DNA of 64,000 bases from Calothrix sp. NIES-4105 (GCF_002368415.1 NZ_AP018290.1:1429470-1493469); one strand, 5' to 3'. Shown: positions 53,176 through 62,051, counted from the first letter of the stretch. Notes: a model not told the origin generated them from the sequence alone. Numbers and translations: made by a program.

Positions 53176-53418
53176 ATGAGCTTACCTGGATTTACCGCAG
53201 AAGCATCACTCTATGCCTCGCCTAATCATTACTTAGCAACGACAGTTGAAGTGTCAAAAAGTGCATTAGTGAAGCCACAATCTGAGCATCCTCTAGCTCC
53301 TACTAGTGGATTGCAGTTCAGCAGTCTTTTTAATTGTTCGTCACTGGAGTTTTGCTGTCTTAGATTAAAGAATCCCTCGTGCTGTAGAAGCTGGCGCTTG
53401 CTTTGCTTTCCGGAGTAA
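53176..53418 (+). CDS. candidate RiPP precursor peptide 2
   Basis: The 80-residue peptide has the same 13-residue start as peptide 1 (MSLPGFTAEASLY), followed by an unrelated middle (HYLATTVEVSKSALVK). The core again has six Cys but in a different pattern (FNCSSLEFCCLRLK, PSCCRSW, LLCF). AAGGAGA lies upstream, as for peptide 1. Core diversification with a fixed leader is seen directly. Same operon as the S8 and PatG-like genes. Confidence 0.7.
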   Translation: MSLPGFTAEASLYASPNHYLATTVEVSKSALVKPQSEHPLAPTSGLQFSSLFNCSSLEFCCLRLKNPSCCRSWRLLCFPE

Positions 53419-53503
53419 TACTGTTTTATCTTGCTCAAGCAGCGCTATTTATGAAATTTTCTAATGCAGAAAATGAGTGTGCAAAATGAATAGGATGTAA
53501 ATT

Positions 53504-54067
53504 ATGTTGAAAAAACGTCACATAGCTGCAATTTTATCCTTGATTGGTTTAGTCTCTGTGCAAATATTATCAAGCTCCCATGTTCTAGCCCAAGGTCAAC
53601 GCCCTATTAAAGTTCAAGACCAACACCCTCGTCACGAAAACCCTAGTCAAAAAATCCCTAGTCGGCAAATCCAACCTCCTCGTCGAGCAAGATTTATTTC
53701 TGGCAAAATTTATTTATCAGATTTACCACCAGTAATTGGTTCAGCTAAATGTGAAAATATCACTGTTTTGGTTTATGAACGTGTTAAAAAACCTAATCGT
53801 TCAACTAATGGTCTAAAACTTGACTATATTCAAGTGAATGTTGCTTCAACAACAGCTAATGGTGACATCAAACGGAGTTATTGCGACTACGGACTTACAA
53901 TACCAGCTGATGCTAACGATTATTACTTAAAGGCAGGCGCCCAATATCAAACTATTCTAGGTAGTGGTTCTGGCTGCTCTATAGATAGTACCCCGCTGGG
54001 TTTAAATACGACTGTAGGCAACGATCTAAACCGAGATATCAAACTTAGTAGAAGCTGTATACGTTAA
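53504..54067 (+). CDS. secreted hypothetical protein
   Basis: The 187-residue protein has a signal peptide (MLKKRHIAAILSLIGLVSVQ, then SSSHVLAQ) with likely cleavage at VLA-QGQ. A basic, proline-rich linker (about 35-70) leads to a beta-rich C-terminal domain with four Cys (SAKCENITVLVYERVK, RSYCDYG, SGCSID and RSCIR) that could form two disulfides. No domain is recognised. It is part of the rightward gene series; the 85-base gap before it could hold a further promoter. Confidence 0.55.
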   Translation: MLKKRHIAAILSLIGLVSVQILSSSHVLAQGQRPIKVQDQHPRHENPSQKIPSRQIQPPRRARFISGKIYLSDLPPVIGSAKCENITVLVYERVKKPNRSTNGLKLDYIQVNVASTTANGDIKRSYCDYGLTIPADANDYYLKAGAQYQTILGSGSGCSIDSTPLGLNTTVGNDLNRDIKLSRSCIR

Positions 54068-54171
54068 TATTTTCATTTTTCACGGTTATTAATTTGCTGA
54101 CATTTCATAATGCTAAAAATTACTTGATTTGTGAAGCTTAATAAGTAATAGTTAACCGGAGGTTATATACA

Positions 54172-55482
54172 ATGAGTTGGACTCCAATTGTTCAATACTC
54201 CTTTGAGAATCATGCTGCTGTTGATGAATCAGGTAACGGCAATTATGGTTTAGTTGAACTTCCTAATCCCAATCGATGGATTGATGCACCCGAACCTGGA
54301 ATTGCAAGTGCTATTCTTTACGACCATCCTCAATCTAAAATTACCATCCCCACTAAACCAACTTTTGCGAATTGGGCAGGTTTTAGGGTGAATATTCTTT
54401 TTAAAGCCGCTCCCTATAATCGGCGCCTAAATTTAGTTGAAGGTGACGGGTCTTTTGCTTTCTTTATAGAAAAAGATGGAGCGCTTACAGGTACTATCTT
54501 TGATGGCAGCAAGTGGTATGGAGTAGCTTCGAGACCAGGTACTGTTTTACCAGACCATTGGTATTTCGCTGAGTTCCGCTATGACCCAGCTTCGATAATG
54601 GTTTTGCGCTTGAATAATGTTCGTGTTGGTTTGTTTGTCAGCCATGCCGACCCAGTAAGACCAGTGGGTTCAGGTGGTATCAAAATTGGTTACTGGCCTG
54701 GTGGAGATGAACGCTATACTTTTTCAGGACTAATTGGTCCAGTTAGCATAAGTACACTCGATCCAGAACGAGAGTTATTGAATCATTTGGGCAAATTAAT
54801 TTGTGCTGACTCTATGGGTGCTGTTGGTCGATTAGAAGAATTGCTACCTGTGTTTGAGAAGGAACTAACCGACCAAGAAAAACAGCGTTCCGAAGAATCT
54901 GCCGCAACCTTGCTCAATGCGGTTAAGTTGACATTAGCAGCTACTATCGGCACATCAACAAATGTAAACAATACGATATCTCAACTGCAAAGCTTGTCAG
55001 ATCGAGCTAACAAACTATTAATTCAAAATCAGCAAGCAGGAACTGACTTGTTTGTTGACCCTAAGCTGAAGCCATTATTGGAAGAGGGTTACAAGCTCAT
55101 CATTACAACTTCTCAAAATGCTCGTGATACGCTGATAGCGCAAGTTATTAAGTTACTAGCAGTTCGACCTTTCAGTGAAGCGAGGCTAGCTGAATTACTT
55201 GAGCGCTATCCCCAGCTCAAGCGATGTGCTACTGGTTTTGGTACGGTTATCTCCCAGCCTGACGGAACTAAAGGTGGAATTAGTGATGCAGGTAAAGGTA
55301 TTGCCGATGATTTAGAAAAAATATGTCGCGACTTATGGGACTCGTGTCAAGGTAATCATAGTGATTGCTGTGATAAAAGTACTCAACCTTCTAATGGCGG
55401 GACAACTAGCAACCCTAAAGTTGGGCGTGATAGTTGTAGCGATGTTCATATCCATGTTCACTGTAGCGAACCAACAAAGTGA
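54172..55482 (+). CDS. LamG-like protein with Cys/His-rich C-terminus
   Basis: The 436-residue protein has an N-terminal LamG/concanavalin-like beta sandwich (about 1-200: YSFENHAAVDESGNGNYG, then FFIEKDGALTGTIFDG and GDERYTFSGLIGPVSISTLD). A helical middle follows (about 205-340), then a C-terminal Cys/His-rich segment (GNHSDCCDKS, then DSCSDVHIHVHC). No signal peptide is visible, which is unlike a usual extracellular LamG protein. It may carry an unusual secretion signal or act inside the cell. The Cys-His cluster could bind metal. AAC-CGGAGG precedes the ATG. The next gene starts ten bases later, so the two are translationally close. Confidence 0.65.
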   Translation: MSWTPIVQYSFENHAAVDESGNGNYGLVELPNPNRWIDAPEPGIASAILYDHPQSKITIPTKPTFANWAGFRVNILFKAAPYNRRLNLVEGDGSFAFFIEKDGALTGTIFDGSKWYGVASRPGTVLPDHWYFAEFRYDPASIMVLRLNNVRVGLFVSHADPVRPVGSGGIKIGYWPGGDERYTFSGLIGPVSISTLDPERELLNHLGKLICADSMGAVGRLEELLPVFEKELTDQEKQRSEESAATLLNAVKLTLAATIGTSTNVNNTISQLQSLSDRANKLLIQNQQAGTDLFVDPKLKPLLEEGYKLIITTSQNARDTLIAQVIKLLAVRPFSEARLAELLERYPQLKRCATGFGTVISQPDGTKGGISDAGKGIADDLEKICRDLWDSCQGNHSDCCDKSTQPSNGGTTSNPKVGRDSCSDVHIHVHCSEPTK

Positions 55483-55492
55483 GGTAATATTT

Positions 55493-57292
55493 ATGACTAG
55501 ACTTGAAACTATCCGCAAGTATTTTATCGAACGCTTTTTTGCAACTTTGTTAGCTGACCCTCAACTTCGAGGACTTAGGTATCCATCTGAACTGTTTGAC
55601 TCAAGTGGCAACTTTAAAGTATCCCCAGATATTTCTGGATTCGTTCGCATTCCGACTCCTCAAAATTTAGAGCAGCGCATTAACTCATCTGAATCTCAAC
55701 AAGAGCGAGATGATTTGATCCAGTTTCGTAACATTTTACTTCGTGCCCTGAGTCATATTACAGGTGGTTTAGTCAATCTGGACTTAGAGACGGCAATGAG
55801 TTTAGCTCGTAACTTTGCCCCATACATCCGTCATCCTGATGACCAAAATTTTTTCCCATTAGCAGTAGAAAAATTACTCAATTATCGAGACGGCGCCCTA
55901 CAAACACGTTTTTACGACCAAAAGGGGCAAACACCCTTATCCGGTCGCATTTACGAATTAATGTTTGAAAATCCAGATATTGCTAATGCTACAAGCTTTT
56001 CCACAGACCCATTTGTAGCAAAGGTACCATTTGTAGCAACTGTTGGTATTACGCCGAATCAACCTGGTTTTCCAAAAACACCCTTATCCCAAGGACGATT
56101 AAATATTGCAGCAGCAGATGCGCGGCTAAACCCAGGAAATTTTCAGCCAACTGTGTATGTTGAAATCAAGTCTGTAGTTGGGTCGATGGTGATGAACGCC
56201 CTTTACGAGCAAGCAGCATCAATGTCAGGTGCTTATGCAGCATTAAGGAACAACCGAATTCATAAAGACCCTTCACCAATTCAGGAATTACAGGTTGCCG
56301 GATTAGAGACGGAAGTTTTGAGAGCTTTTGAGAGCAACCGAGTTAATAATTCCACAGTTCCCCCTAACGAGGGTCCATTGTTACTGGTTTATCACGGATT
56401 TTACCCAGTAGACGATGCTGCTCGGCGCCGTCCGGAGATTGAAACAACAAATCGAGAGTTTCATCACCTAGCTGTGGGACTGATGCTTTTTGCTCAGGGT
56501 CAAATAGGAGTTCCTACCTTTGTGTTTACCTGTGAAGGTCCGGATGTAATTCGGATGTTTCCCAGCAACCATCCATTTTTGCAACTTCGCAACGATCGTG
56601 GAGAGGTCGATCCAGAAGGAAGTCATATTACTCTGTATGCAACTTTGTCTTTCAGAACCCTAGGTTTGAGAAACAACAAAGAAATTGATGATGGGAATAA
56701 GAAGATTATTGAGGAGTCGGTTGGAAAGAAGGCTCCAGTGTTAGGTCGTATCGGCGGTGCTTTAATAGTAGCAGGTCTTGGTTGTGCTGCTGGTTCACCT
56801 GGTGGGCTGATTGGTTGCGGCATTGGTGCTGCAATTGCCGTAGTTGTTTATATTATTGTTTCTCTCATCTGTCTCATTTTTGGCTGTGGAGATGATCCGG
56901 AGACAGCACAAAACCAGCCAGGTATAACAGAGCAACTTCCCCCACCCGAACCGAGAATTTTATCTGAAACGAATAGCGTTGGACCCCCAGGTGCAGTTGT
57001 TTCAGGTCGAACATTTACTTTGAAGGCAATTCCCCACTTTTGTGATCACAATCTTTATGGGCTGCACAGTGACGGAGAGGGCACTTTACATATTGATGAC
57101 GATCCTAACTCCAATGAGATGCTCGGTTGGTTGGCATTTCCTGGAGGTATTGGTTACCAATTTGATCCACAAGTTCCTGGTAAGCAAGATATTGCTGGCT
57201 CTTCCCTGCGAAACTATTTTGACCTATTTACTAAGAAGTACATAGAAGTGCAAAAAGCTCAAGAACTAGTAACCTATTTTGGCGATGCTTGA
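55493..57292 (+). CDS. 599-residue protein of unknown family
   Basis: The start is ATG 55493 (MTRLETIRKYFIERFFATLL), ten bases after the LamG gene. A longer frame reaching back to 55361 lies within the LamG gene and is rejected. The middle part (about 100-420) has motifs reminiscent of Vps62-like beta proteins: FAPYIRHPDDQNFFPLAVE, TVYVEIKSVVG, and EGSHITLYATLSFR. A glycine-rich hydrophobic stretch (about 420-465, ALIVAGLGCAAGSPGG, then AIAVVVYIIVSLICLIFGCG) is a likely membrane segment or pore-forming element. The last 130 residues are soluble. It fits a membrane-acting effector, but this is speculation. It ends the rightward series before LuxR paralogue 3. Confidence 0.55.
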   Translation: MTRLETIRKYFIERFFATLLADPQLRGLRYPSELFDSSGNFKVSPDISGFVRIPTPQNLEQRINSSESQQERDDLIQFRNILLRALSHITGGLVNLDLETAMSLARNFAPYIRHPDDQNFFPLAVEKLLNYRDGALQTRFYDQKGQTPLSGRIYELMFENPDIANATSFSTDPFVAKVPFVATVGITPNQPGFPKTPLSQGRLNIAAADARLNPGNFQPTVYVEIKSVVGSMVMNALYEQAASMSGAYAALRNNRIHKDPSPIQELQVAGLETEVLRAFESNRVNNSTVPPNEGPLLLVYHGFYPVDDAARRRPEIETTNREFHHLAVGLMLFAQGQIGVPTFVFTCEGPDVIRMFPSNHPFLQLRNDRGEVDPEGSHITLYATLSFRTLGLRNNKEIDDGNKKIIEESVGKKAPVLGRIGGALIVAGLGCAAGSPGGLIGCGIGAAIAVVVYIIVSLICLIFGCGDDPETAQNQPGITEQLPPPEPRILSETNSVGPPGAVVSGRTFTLKAIPHFCDHNLYGLHSDGEGTLHIDDDPNSNEMLGWLAFPGGIGYQFDPQVPGKQDIAGSSLRNYFDLFTKKYIEVQKAQELVTYFGDA

Positions 57293-57375
57293 GAAAAGTG
57301 TAAAGTGTCAAAGCTGTTATTACTTAGGACATTCATGTTACTTTCTCCAAGAAACAGTGACGCAAAACGTGATGA

Positions 57376-58512
57376 TTAACAGTTGAGCATCCCTAAAGCT
57401 TTAAGAGCATACATCATAGCTGCAATTCGAGTTTGAACTCCAAGTTTTTGGTAAATATGTTCTAAATGTTTCTTAACAGTTGCAGTACTAAGATTTAGTA
57501 TTAACGCTATTTCTTTATCGCTTTTGTCTTGAATTACCCAATATAAGACTTCTGCTTCGCGCTTGGTCAAGCCGAGTAATTGTAAAAGTTCTGGAGTTAA
57601 AGCGTGTAATAAATGTTCCTCAAGTAACAATAAATACTGCTCTCTTGGCTGTTTGACAGTAAGACGCACTACTAAACGTTTTCCCTCTTGCTCCAATTGT
57701 AGTGGTAAACATGGGAAAGATATTTCATTGCTTTGATTTAGTTGGGATATGCCATGCTTAACCCACCGTAGTAAATTATCTGGCAGATGAGTTTGAGTAC
57801 ATGATGAGAGTCGAAAATATTGTGTTATTAATTCCCAGGCTCTTTTCGTCATCAATTTGACTTTTAAGTCGCCCGTCAAAATAATCGTACCTGATTGCTC
57901 TACAGTTTTATTTAACTGTACCAACTCTTGCTGCATTTGAGTTACTGTAGTAGCATTACGGTAAGCCTGTAAAAGATGAGGACGTAATAAGTTAAGTACC
58001 AAGCGGTCGCGTTCGGAGAAGTTTCTTGAAGTCCGATGTAGCCCGATATTTATGCCAATATCAATATCATTCGCTTGAGTTTGATGTAAATACTTTACAT
58101 TTGAAAAAGCAGAAGAAGTTGGCAGGACAATTATCATTTCATCCTCCATACCCATAGGGTGAATAAATTGCCAATATACACCTTCTAAACGGTGAAATTC
58201 ATTTTCACTTAAAAAATCTGAAATTTTATATGCTTTTCCATTGCGAGTTTGCAAGTAATGCCGAACTAAAGGGTGTTCGTAAAAATATGTATTACCAACT
58301 CGATTAACTTCGGGAGAAGTAAGATGCCTAGGAGGACATACTGACGACACTGTGGCTTTTTGGTAATTGACTTCAGCGTAAAAATGCGTGTCCGAAGGTA
58401 CAACAGAAGGGAGAATTGAGAGTACGTGATTTGAAAATGTCTCAAGGTTGCAGAAATTATATACTTTCTGCTGAAACCGCAGGATGCTCTTAATATCTGT
58501 ATTCGTTAACAT
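57376..58512 (-). CDS. LuxR-type transcriptional regulator (paralogue 3)
   Basis: The 378-residue protein has the same layout as paralogues 1 and 2 (MLTNTDIKSILRFQQKVY; YFYEHPLVRHYLQTRNGKAY; HTH LGLTKREAEVLYWVIQDKSD, then EIALILNLSTATVKKHLEHI). It converges with the 599-residue gene. On its other side it is divergent from a small secreted peptide gene (58702), with the second copy of the 38-bp element between. It likely controls both the peptide and itself. Confidence 0.88.
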   Translation of the reverse strand: MLTNTDIKSILRFQQKVYNFCNLETFSNHVLSILPSVVPSDTHFYAEVNYQKATVSSVCPPRHLTSPEVNRVGNTYFYEHPLVRHYLQTRNGKAYKISDFLSENEFHRLEGVYWQFIHPMGMEDEMIIVLPTSSAFSNVKYLHQTQANDIDIGINIGLHRTSRNFSERDRLVLNLLRPHLLQAYRNATTVTQMQQELVQLNKTVEQSGTIILTGDLKVKLMTKRAWELITQYFRLSSCTQTHLPDNLLRWVKHGISQLNQSNEISFPCLPLQLEQEGKRLVVRLTVKQPREQYLLLLEEHLLHALTPELLQLLGLTKREAEVLYWVIQDKSDKEIALILNLSTATVKKHLEHIYQKLGVQTRIAAMMYALKALGMLNC

Positions 58513-58598
58513 TACTGACTTTTCCTTTGAGAATGTTTAACTACAAGATTATTTACAGTTGTTAATTCTCAAATTACGCAGCGATGTTACAAATTGTT

Positions 58599-58636
58599 AA
58601 CAATCGAGTACGACAAAAGACGTATTGAAGATCAAT
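58599..58636. promoter_or_regulatory. 38-bp conserved element, copy 2 (candidate LuxR operator)
   Basis: Identical over 38 bases to 50946-50983, with the same TACG-N8-CGTA dyad, in the gap between LuxR paralogue 3 and the secreted peptide gene. Bases beyond diverge quickly. Orientation relative to the LuxR gene is the same as in copy 1. Confidence 0.7.
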
Positions 58637-58701
58637 TTCTAACTTGGCAAGATTTACTGTACGAAGATGCTTGAGCCTTTTGCAATACATTGAGAGGGTC
58701 T

Positions 58702-58878
58702 ATGATTAAAAAACTACTAATTCCTTTGATACTCGTTGAAACAGCAGCTTTTGTAGGTGGGCTAAGTTTACCTGCATCCTTCGCTTTACCCGTAAAGGTA
58801 TCAGCAGAAACATCAATTCGCCCTAATCCACCGCGACCTAAACCCCCAGGTTGCACCAGTCAAACTTGCCCTAGATGA
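58702..58878 (+). CDS. small secreted proline/cysteine peptide
   Basis: The 58-residue peptide has a start at ATG 58702 (MIKKLLIPLILVETAAFVGG), with GAGAGGG ahead. The N-terminal hydrophobic signal is followed by VSAETSIRPNPPRPKPPG and the two-Cys end CTSQTCPR. After processing, the mature peptide would be about 25 residues, Pro-rich with a CxxxxC pair. No PGFTAEASLY leader is present, so it is not a copy of the other two peptides. It is positioned like the S8 gene relative to its own LuxR regulator and 38-bp element. Confidence 0.5.
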   Translation: MIKKLLIPLILVETAAFVGGLSLPASFALPVKVSAETSIRPNPPRPKPPGCTSQTCPR

Positions 58879-59119
58879 GATGTAACTGATATTTAAATAA
58901 AAGATTTGGTTTGGGGAGATGAAGCTCATAGTTGTAGAGAGCAGCAATCAGATTAAACCTCAAACTAAATCTTTTTCGACGACTGCTGTAAGTAAGAGAC
59001 TAATTTTAGTTTTTTTGATAAATCTGAGAAAATGGTGCATAAATCAACCAAGTCAAACGAATAGCTAGATACAGCCAAGTGCAATTTTGTTTAAAAGTAA
59101 GTAAACAAGGAAATAAATC
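58879..59119. other. intergenic
   Basis: No gene is supported. It could hold a promoter for the two secreted protein genes that follow. Confidence 0.3.
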
Positions 59120-59884
59120 ATGAAATTAAGAATTTTTCTTATGATTGGATTATCACTTTTTTCAAATACAGCAGTTATAGTGCAAGCGCAAGGACTAAAA
59201 ATACCTCAGAATATACCTTTAGAAAGGGCGCCTAACTTGCCAGGACCTAAAATACCAGGTGGTATTAAACCTATAGAAAATAGACCTAAAAATGTCCGGC
59301 TTGTAGTTGATGAGATTCATGCACATACAACAACAGAGAAAACAAATTTTTTGGGTATTGGCAATACTGATGATGAACTTTATTTTACAGTTATAGGAGG
59401 CTCATCCAAAGGAATAATTAATATTCCTAGGCTTTCTCCTCCTCCTCCCCAAGATTATTTCTCTACACCTCCTGGTGGGACACACAATAACATTGAGCTA
59501 ATACAGCATCAAATTGAGCAGGGTAAGAGTATGAAAGCTATTGTTACTGCTGCTGACCAAGATAATGCTCAGTTACCAGCAATTGTAGACTTGGCAAAAG
59601 GGACTGCTGAGGCGCTTGGTGCAATTTTTATTGATGCATCCTTAAGTGCAGCTGCAAAAGAAGATTTGAAGAACGGAGCTATTAAGTTATTCAATTCTAT
59701 TGGAGCAAACGGAGATGATCCCATTGGTGGGTTTACAGTTGAGGTTATCAACAACAATAATACATTAAAGGCTACATGGACTCCAGGAGCAGCCACACAA
59801 ATGCTTCACTCAGATGATACTTCAGCCACATTCAAATCAAATGGTAGTAAAAGTGATTATACTTACCGCGTGAGCATAAAATAA
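59120..59884 (+). CDS. secreted hypothetical protein
   Basis: The 254-residue protein has a signal peptide (MKLRIFLMIGLSLFSNTAVI, ending VQA-QG) and a Pro-rich linker (PNLPGPKIPGGIKPI). It is followed by a beta-rich domain with VRLVVDEIHAHTTTE and IGNTDDELYFTVIGG. The DEIHAHTTTE...DELYF pattern recurs in proteins of unknown function in bacteria. No catalytic motif is recognised. AAGGAAA precedes the ATG. Extracellular or periplasmic. Confidence 0.6.
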   Translation: MKLRIFLMIGLSLFSNTAVIVQAQGLKIPQNIPLERAPNLPGPKIPGGIKPIENRPKNVRLVVDEIHAHTTTEKTNFLGIGNTDDELYFTVIGGSSKGIINIPRLSPPPPQDYFSTPPGGTHNNIELIQHQIEQGKSMKAIVTAADQDNAQLPAIVDLAKGTAEALGAIFIDASLSAAAKEDLKNGAIKLFNSIGANGDDPIGGFTVEVINNNNTLKATWTPGAATQMLHSDDTSATFKSNGSKSDYTYRVSIK

Positions 59885-59981
59885 CTTGTACCAATTTGAT
59901 GTGAACCTGAATATAACAGCTATTGTTACTACTTAAAAAGTACCCCTAGCGTCTGCACAGTTAATTATTAGGAAAACAAAA

Positions 59982-60674
59982 ATGAAATTCAGAATACAAA
60001 ATACTATGGTGCCGTTGATGTTTTGCAGTGTTTTACTAGGTTTTGCTTTACCCCTTCTTACAGGTAATGCAGCTTATGCACTAGCTCAAGCTGAAGCCAC
60101 ATTTTCGCTTGCAAATCGTCTAGGAGTGAGTGATTTTCAAGCATCTCGTGTACCTGGTGGTGGTTATATTAACGGAAAAATCATAGAGAGCGCACATGAA
60201 TCGCTTGTAGAAGCAAAGTCGCATAGTCAAAGACTTTCCCGCATCAGTATGCCAGTTGAACCCGATAATGTTCTTGATGCTTTAATTTCAGAAACTAGAC
60301 CAGTTCCTTCAGGATACAATTCAGACTTTAGAGGGTTTTATTCCCGCGTGCATGGAGTTGTTCAAGAATATCGTAGTCGTGCATATCGTTACCCACGGTA
60401 CGGAGCTGTGTTTGACTTTTCTCTGAATCTAGCGATTGCAGAAGGACAATCATCAATAAATGATCCTGCCGCTCGTAATTATGCACGCGCAGCCCTGCTT
60501 AATGCAGCAGAATGGGCAAAACATAAAGACATTAGCAGTATTATTAATCCAGCTCCTCTATTCGATATTGCTCAAAAAATATCTTCAGGATCTGACCACA
60601 TGAGCGTTTATAACGATATTGTGCGTTGGCGTGAGAACTACAAATCACAATTTCAAAGTACAACACAAATATAA
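59982..60674 (+). CDS. secreted hypothetical protein
   Basis: The 230-residue protein starts at ATG 59982 with AGGAAAAC ahead. A signal peptide (MVPLMFCSVLLGFALPLLTG, then NAAYALAQAEA) is cleaved near ALA. The mature part is helical: SLANRLGVSDFQASR, RVHGVVQEYRSRAYRYPRYG, and SLNLAIAEGQSSIND. No domain is recognised. It ends the set of secreted proteins that follow LuxR paralogue 3. Confidence 0.55.
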   Translation: MKFRIQNTMVPLMFCSVLLGFALPLLTGNAAYALAQAEATFSLANRLGVSDFQASRVPGGGYINGKIIESAHESLVEAKSHSQRLSRISMPVEPDNVLDALISETRPVPSGYNSDFRGFYSRVHGVVQEYRSRAYRYPRYGAVFDFSLNLAIAEGQSSINDPAARNYARAALLNAAEWAKHKDISSIINPAPLFDIAQKISSGSDHMSVYNDIVRWRENYKSQFQSTTQI

Positions 60675-60702
60675 TTTGTAACTTGGCGCCACTCTACGGT
60701 TC

Positions 60703-61287
60703 TCAACAACAAAATTCAGCTATTGCCTGTGTCTTCACTTCATCAAGTGGATAGGTATCGGGATAAGTTGAATACATCAGCATAATACCTTGAATTGTCG
60801 AAGAAAAATAGAGTGATCGCTTTCGCGGATTTACAACCCCAAGCTTAACAAACATCTCAGTCTGTACTTCAAACTGCCTTGCTTGCTCATCCATTAATTT
60901 CTGGCTATATTTTGCCACAATTGGGTCAAGTCGAGGTTGCGTAAAAAGGTTGAGGTAAAAGCGAAAAATCTCTGGCTGGCGCCGCACATCTTCTAAGGCA
61001 CCTTCTATAATATGATGGATTTGCTCGGCAGGAGTCTTTTTTGCTTCTGCTGCTTCCATCACAACCAATATGTCACTAATTCTTACCTCAACCAATGCAG
61101 CAAGTAACTCCTCCTTACCTTTAAAATAGTGATAAAGCAACCCTTTCGAGATTTGCGCTTGCTTCGCGACATCATCTATTGACGCAGAATGATAACCTTT
61201 AGAGCAGAACATATCCATTGCTGCTTTAAGTATTTGTTCCTTTGTCTCACGACGGATACGTTCATTTTCGGATGGGGTGCGGGGCAT
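60703..61287 (-). CDS. TetR family transcriptional regulator
   Basis: The 194-residue regulator has an N-terminal TetR HTH (EQILKAAMDMFCSKGYHSAS, then IDDVAKQAQISKGLLYHYFK, residues about 17-58) followed by a helical ligand domain. It is the second gene of an operon with the alpha/beta hydrolase. Its ATG overlaps the hydrolase stop codon (TAATG). The likely operator is the TGACT-N8-AGTCA dyad overlapping the -35 element of the operon promoter (62140-62157), giving autorepression. Ligand unknown, possibly the hydrolase substrate or product. Confidence 0.9.
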   Translation of the reverse strand: MPRTPSENERIRRETKEQILKAAMDMFCSKGYHSASIDDVAKQAQISKGLLYHYFKGKEELLAALVEVRISDILVVMEAAEAKKTPAEQIHHIIEGALEDVRRQPEIFRFYLNLFTQPRLDPIVAKYSQKLMDEQARQFEVQTEMFVKLGVVNPRKRSLYFSSTIQGIMLMYSTYPDTYPLDEVKTQAIAEFCC

Positions 61288-62051
61288 TATTTCGACTCAA
61301 TAAGAAACTCTTTGATAATACTAGAAACCTCCATCGGATGAGTCAAATTTACCATATGGTCTGCACCTGAGATTTTGGCAAAGCGAATGTCTGGAACTTG
61401 TTTGAATATGTCTGCAATACAGAAACAATCTTTGCTATCTTCGGCGCCGATAATAAACAAGGTTTTAACGGCAAGCTTGTTCAATTCGGGAATTGCAGGT
61501 AATTCACCCCAAACTTGCACATTCTTCCACAAATACTGCCACTCAAGCGAACGCTGCGTGTTGTGAGTTGTCATAGACACCATATGGTCACGTTGCGGAC
61601 TTGCCATCACTACTTTGTAATTGGGTAATTCCAAACTGAGTTGTACCATTTTCTGAATATCCGGCGCCACTGCTTGAATCTTTTCAAAGTGCTGCACCAT
61701 TTCCGGTGAAAACTGATATCCCGTCAACCCAGGAGCAACCAACACAAGCTTTGAGACTCGTTGCGGATATGCCATCGCGAAATCAGTCGCAATTGCTCCA
61801 CCAATAGAATGCCCCACAAGAACCGTTTGCTCAATATCCAGAAAATCCAGCAAATTCTTCAAATCTTCAACGTAATCGGGAATTTCAACAGGTGATGGAG
61901 ATTTTCCGGCGCCGCGACCATCAAAAGCTATACATTTGTAAGTTGGCGCCAACTGCCCAACGATAAACTCCCAATCCCGCAAATCCGCCATACCACTGTG
62001 CATTAGAACGATTGGCTCGCCCTTTCCTTGTATTTCGTAATGTAAATCCAT
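61287..62051 (-). CDS. alpha/beta-fold hydrolase
   Basis: 254 residues from ATG 62051 (MDLHYEIQGKGEP). GGAGGA seven bases ahead decides this start over two upstream ATGs at 62066 and 62087. Motifs: oxyanion region LMHSGMADLRDWE, nucleophile GHSIGGA (Ser), acid IIGAEDSKDCF (Asp) and His in ISGADHMVNLTHP. It looks like a lactonase/esterase-type enzyme of the 3-oxoadipate enol-lactonase group. The following TetR gene overlaps its stop codon, so the regulator likely senses a compound linked to this enzyme. Cytoplasmic. Confidence 0.88.
   Translation of the reverse strand: MDLHYEIQGKGEPIVLMHSGMADLRDWEFIVGQLAPTYKCIAFDGRGAGKSPSPVEIPDYVEDLKNLLDFLDIEQTVLVGHSIGGAIATDFAMAYPQRVSKLVLVAPGLTGYQFSPEMVQHFEKIQAVAPDIQKMVQLSLELPNYKVVMASPQRDHMVSMTTHNTQRSLEWQYLWKNVQVWGELPAIPELNKLAVKTLFIIGAEDSKDCFCIADIFKQVPDIRFAKISGADHMVNLTHPMEVSSIIKEFLIESK

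Noticed and set aside
55361-55492. Longer N-terminus for the 599-residue protein
   Set aside because: It would overlap the LamG gene by more than 100 bases in another frame; ATG 55493 lies ten bases after that gene with a GAGGT site ahead.
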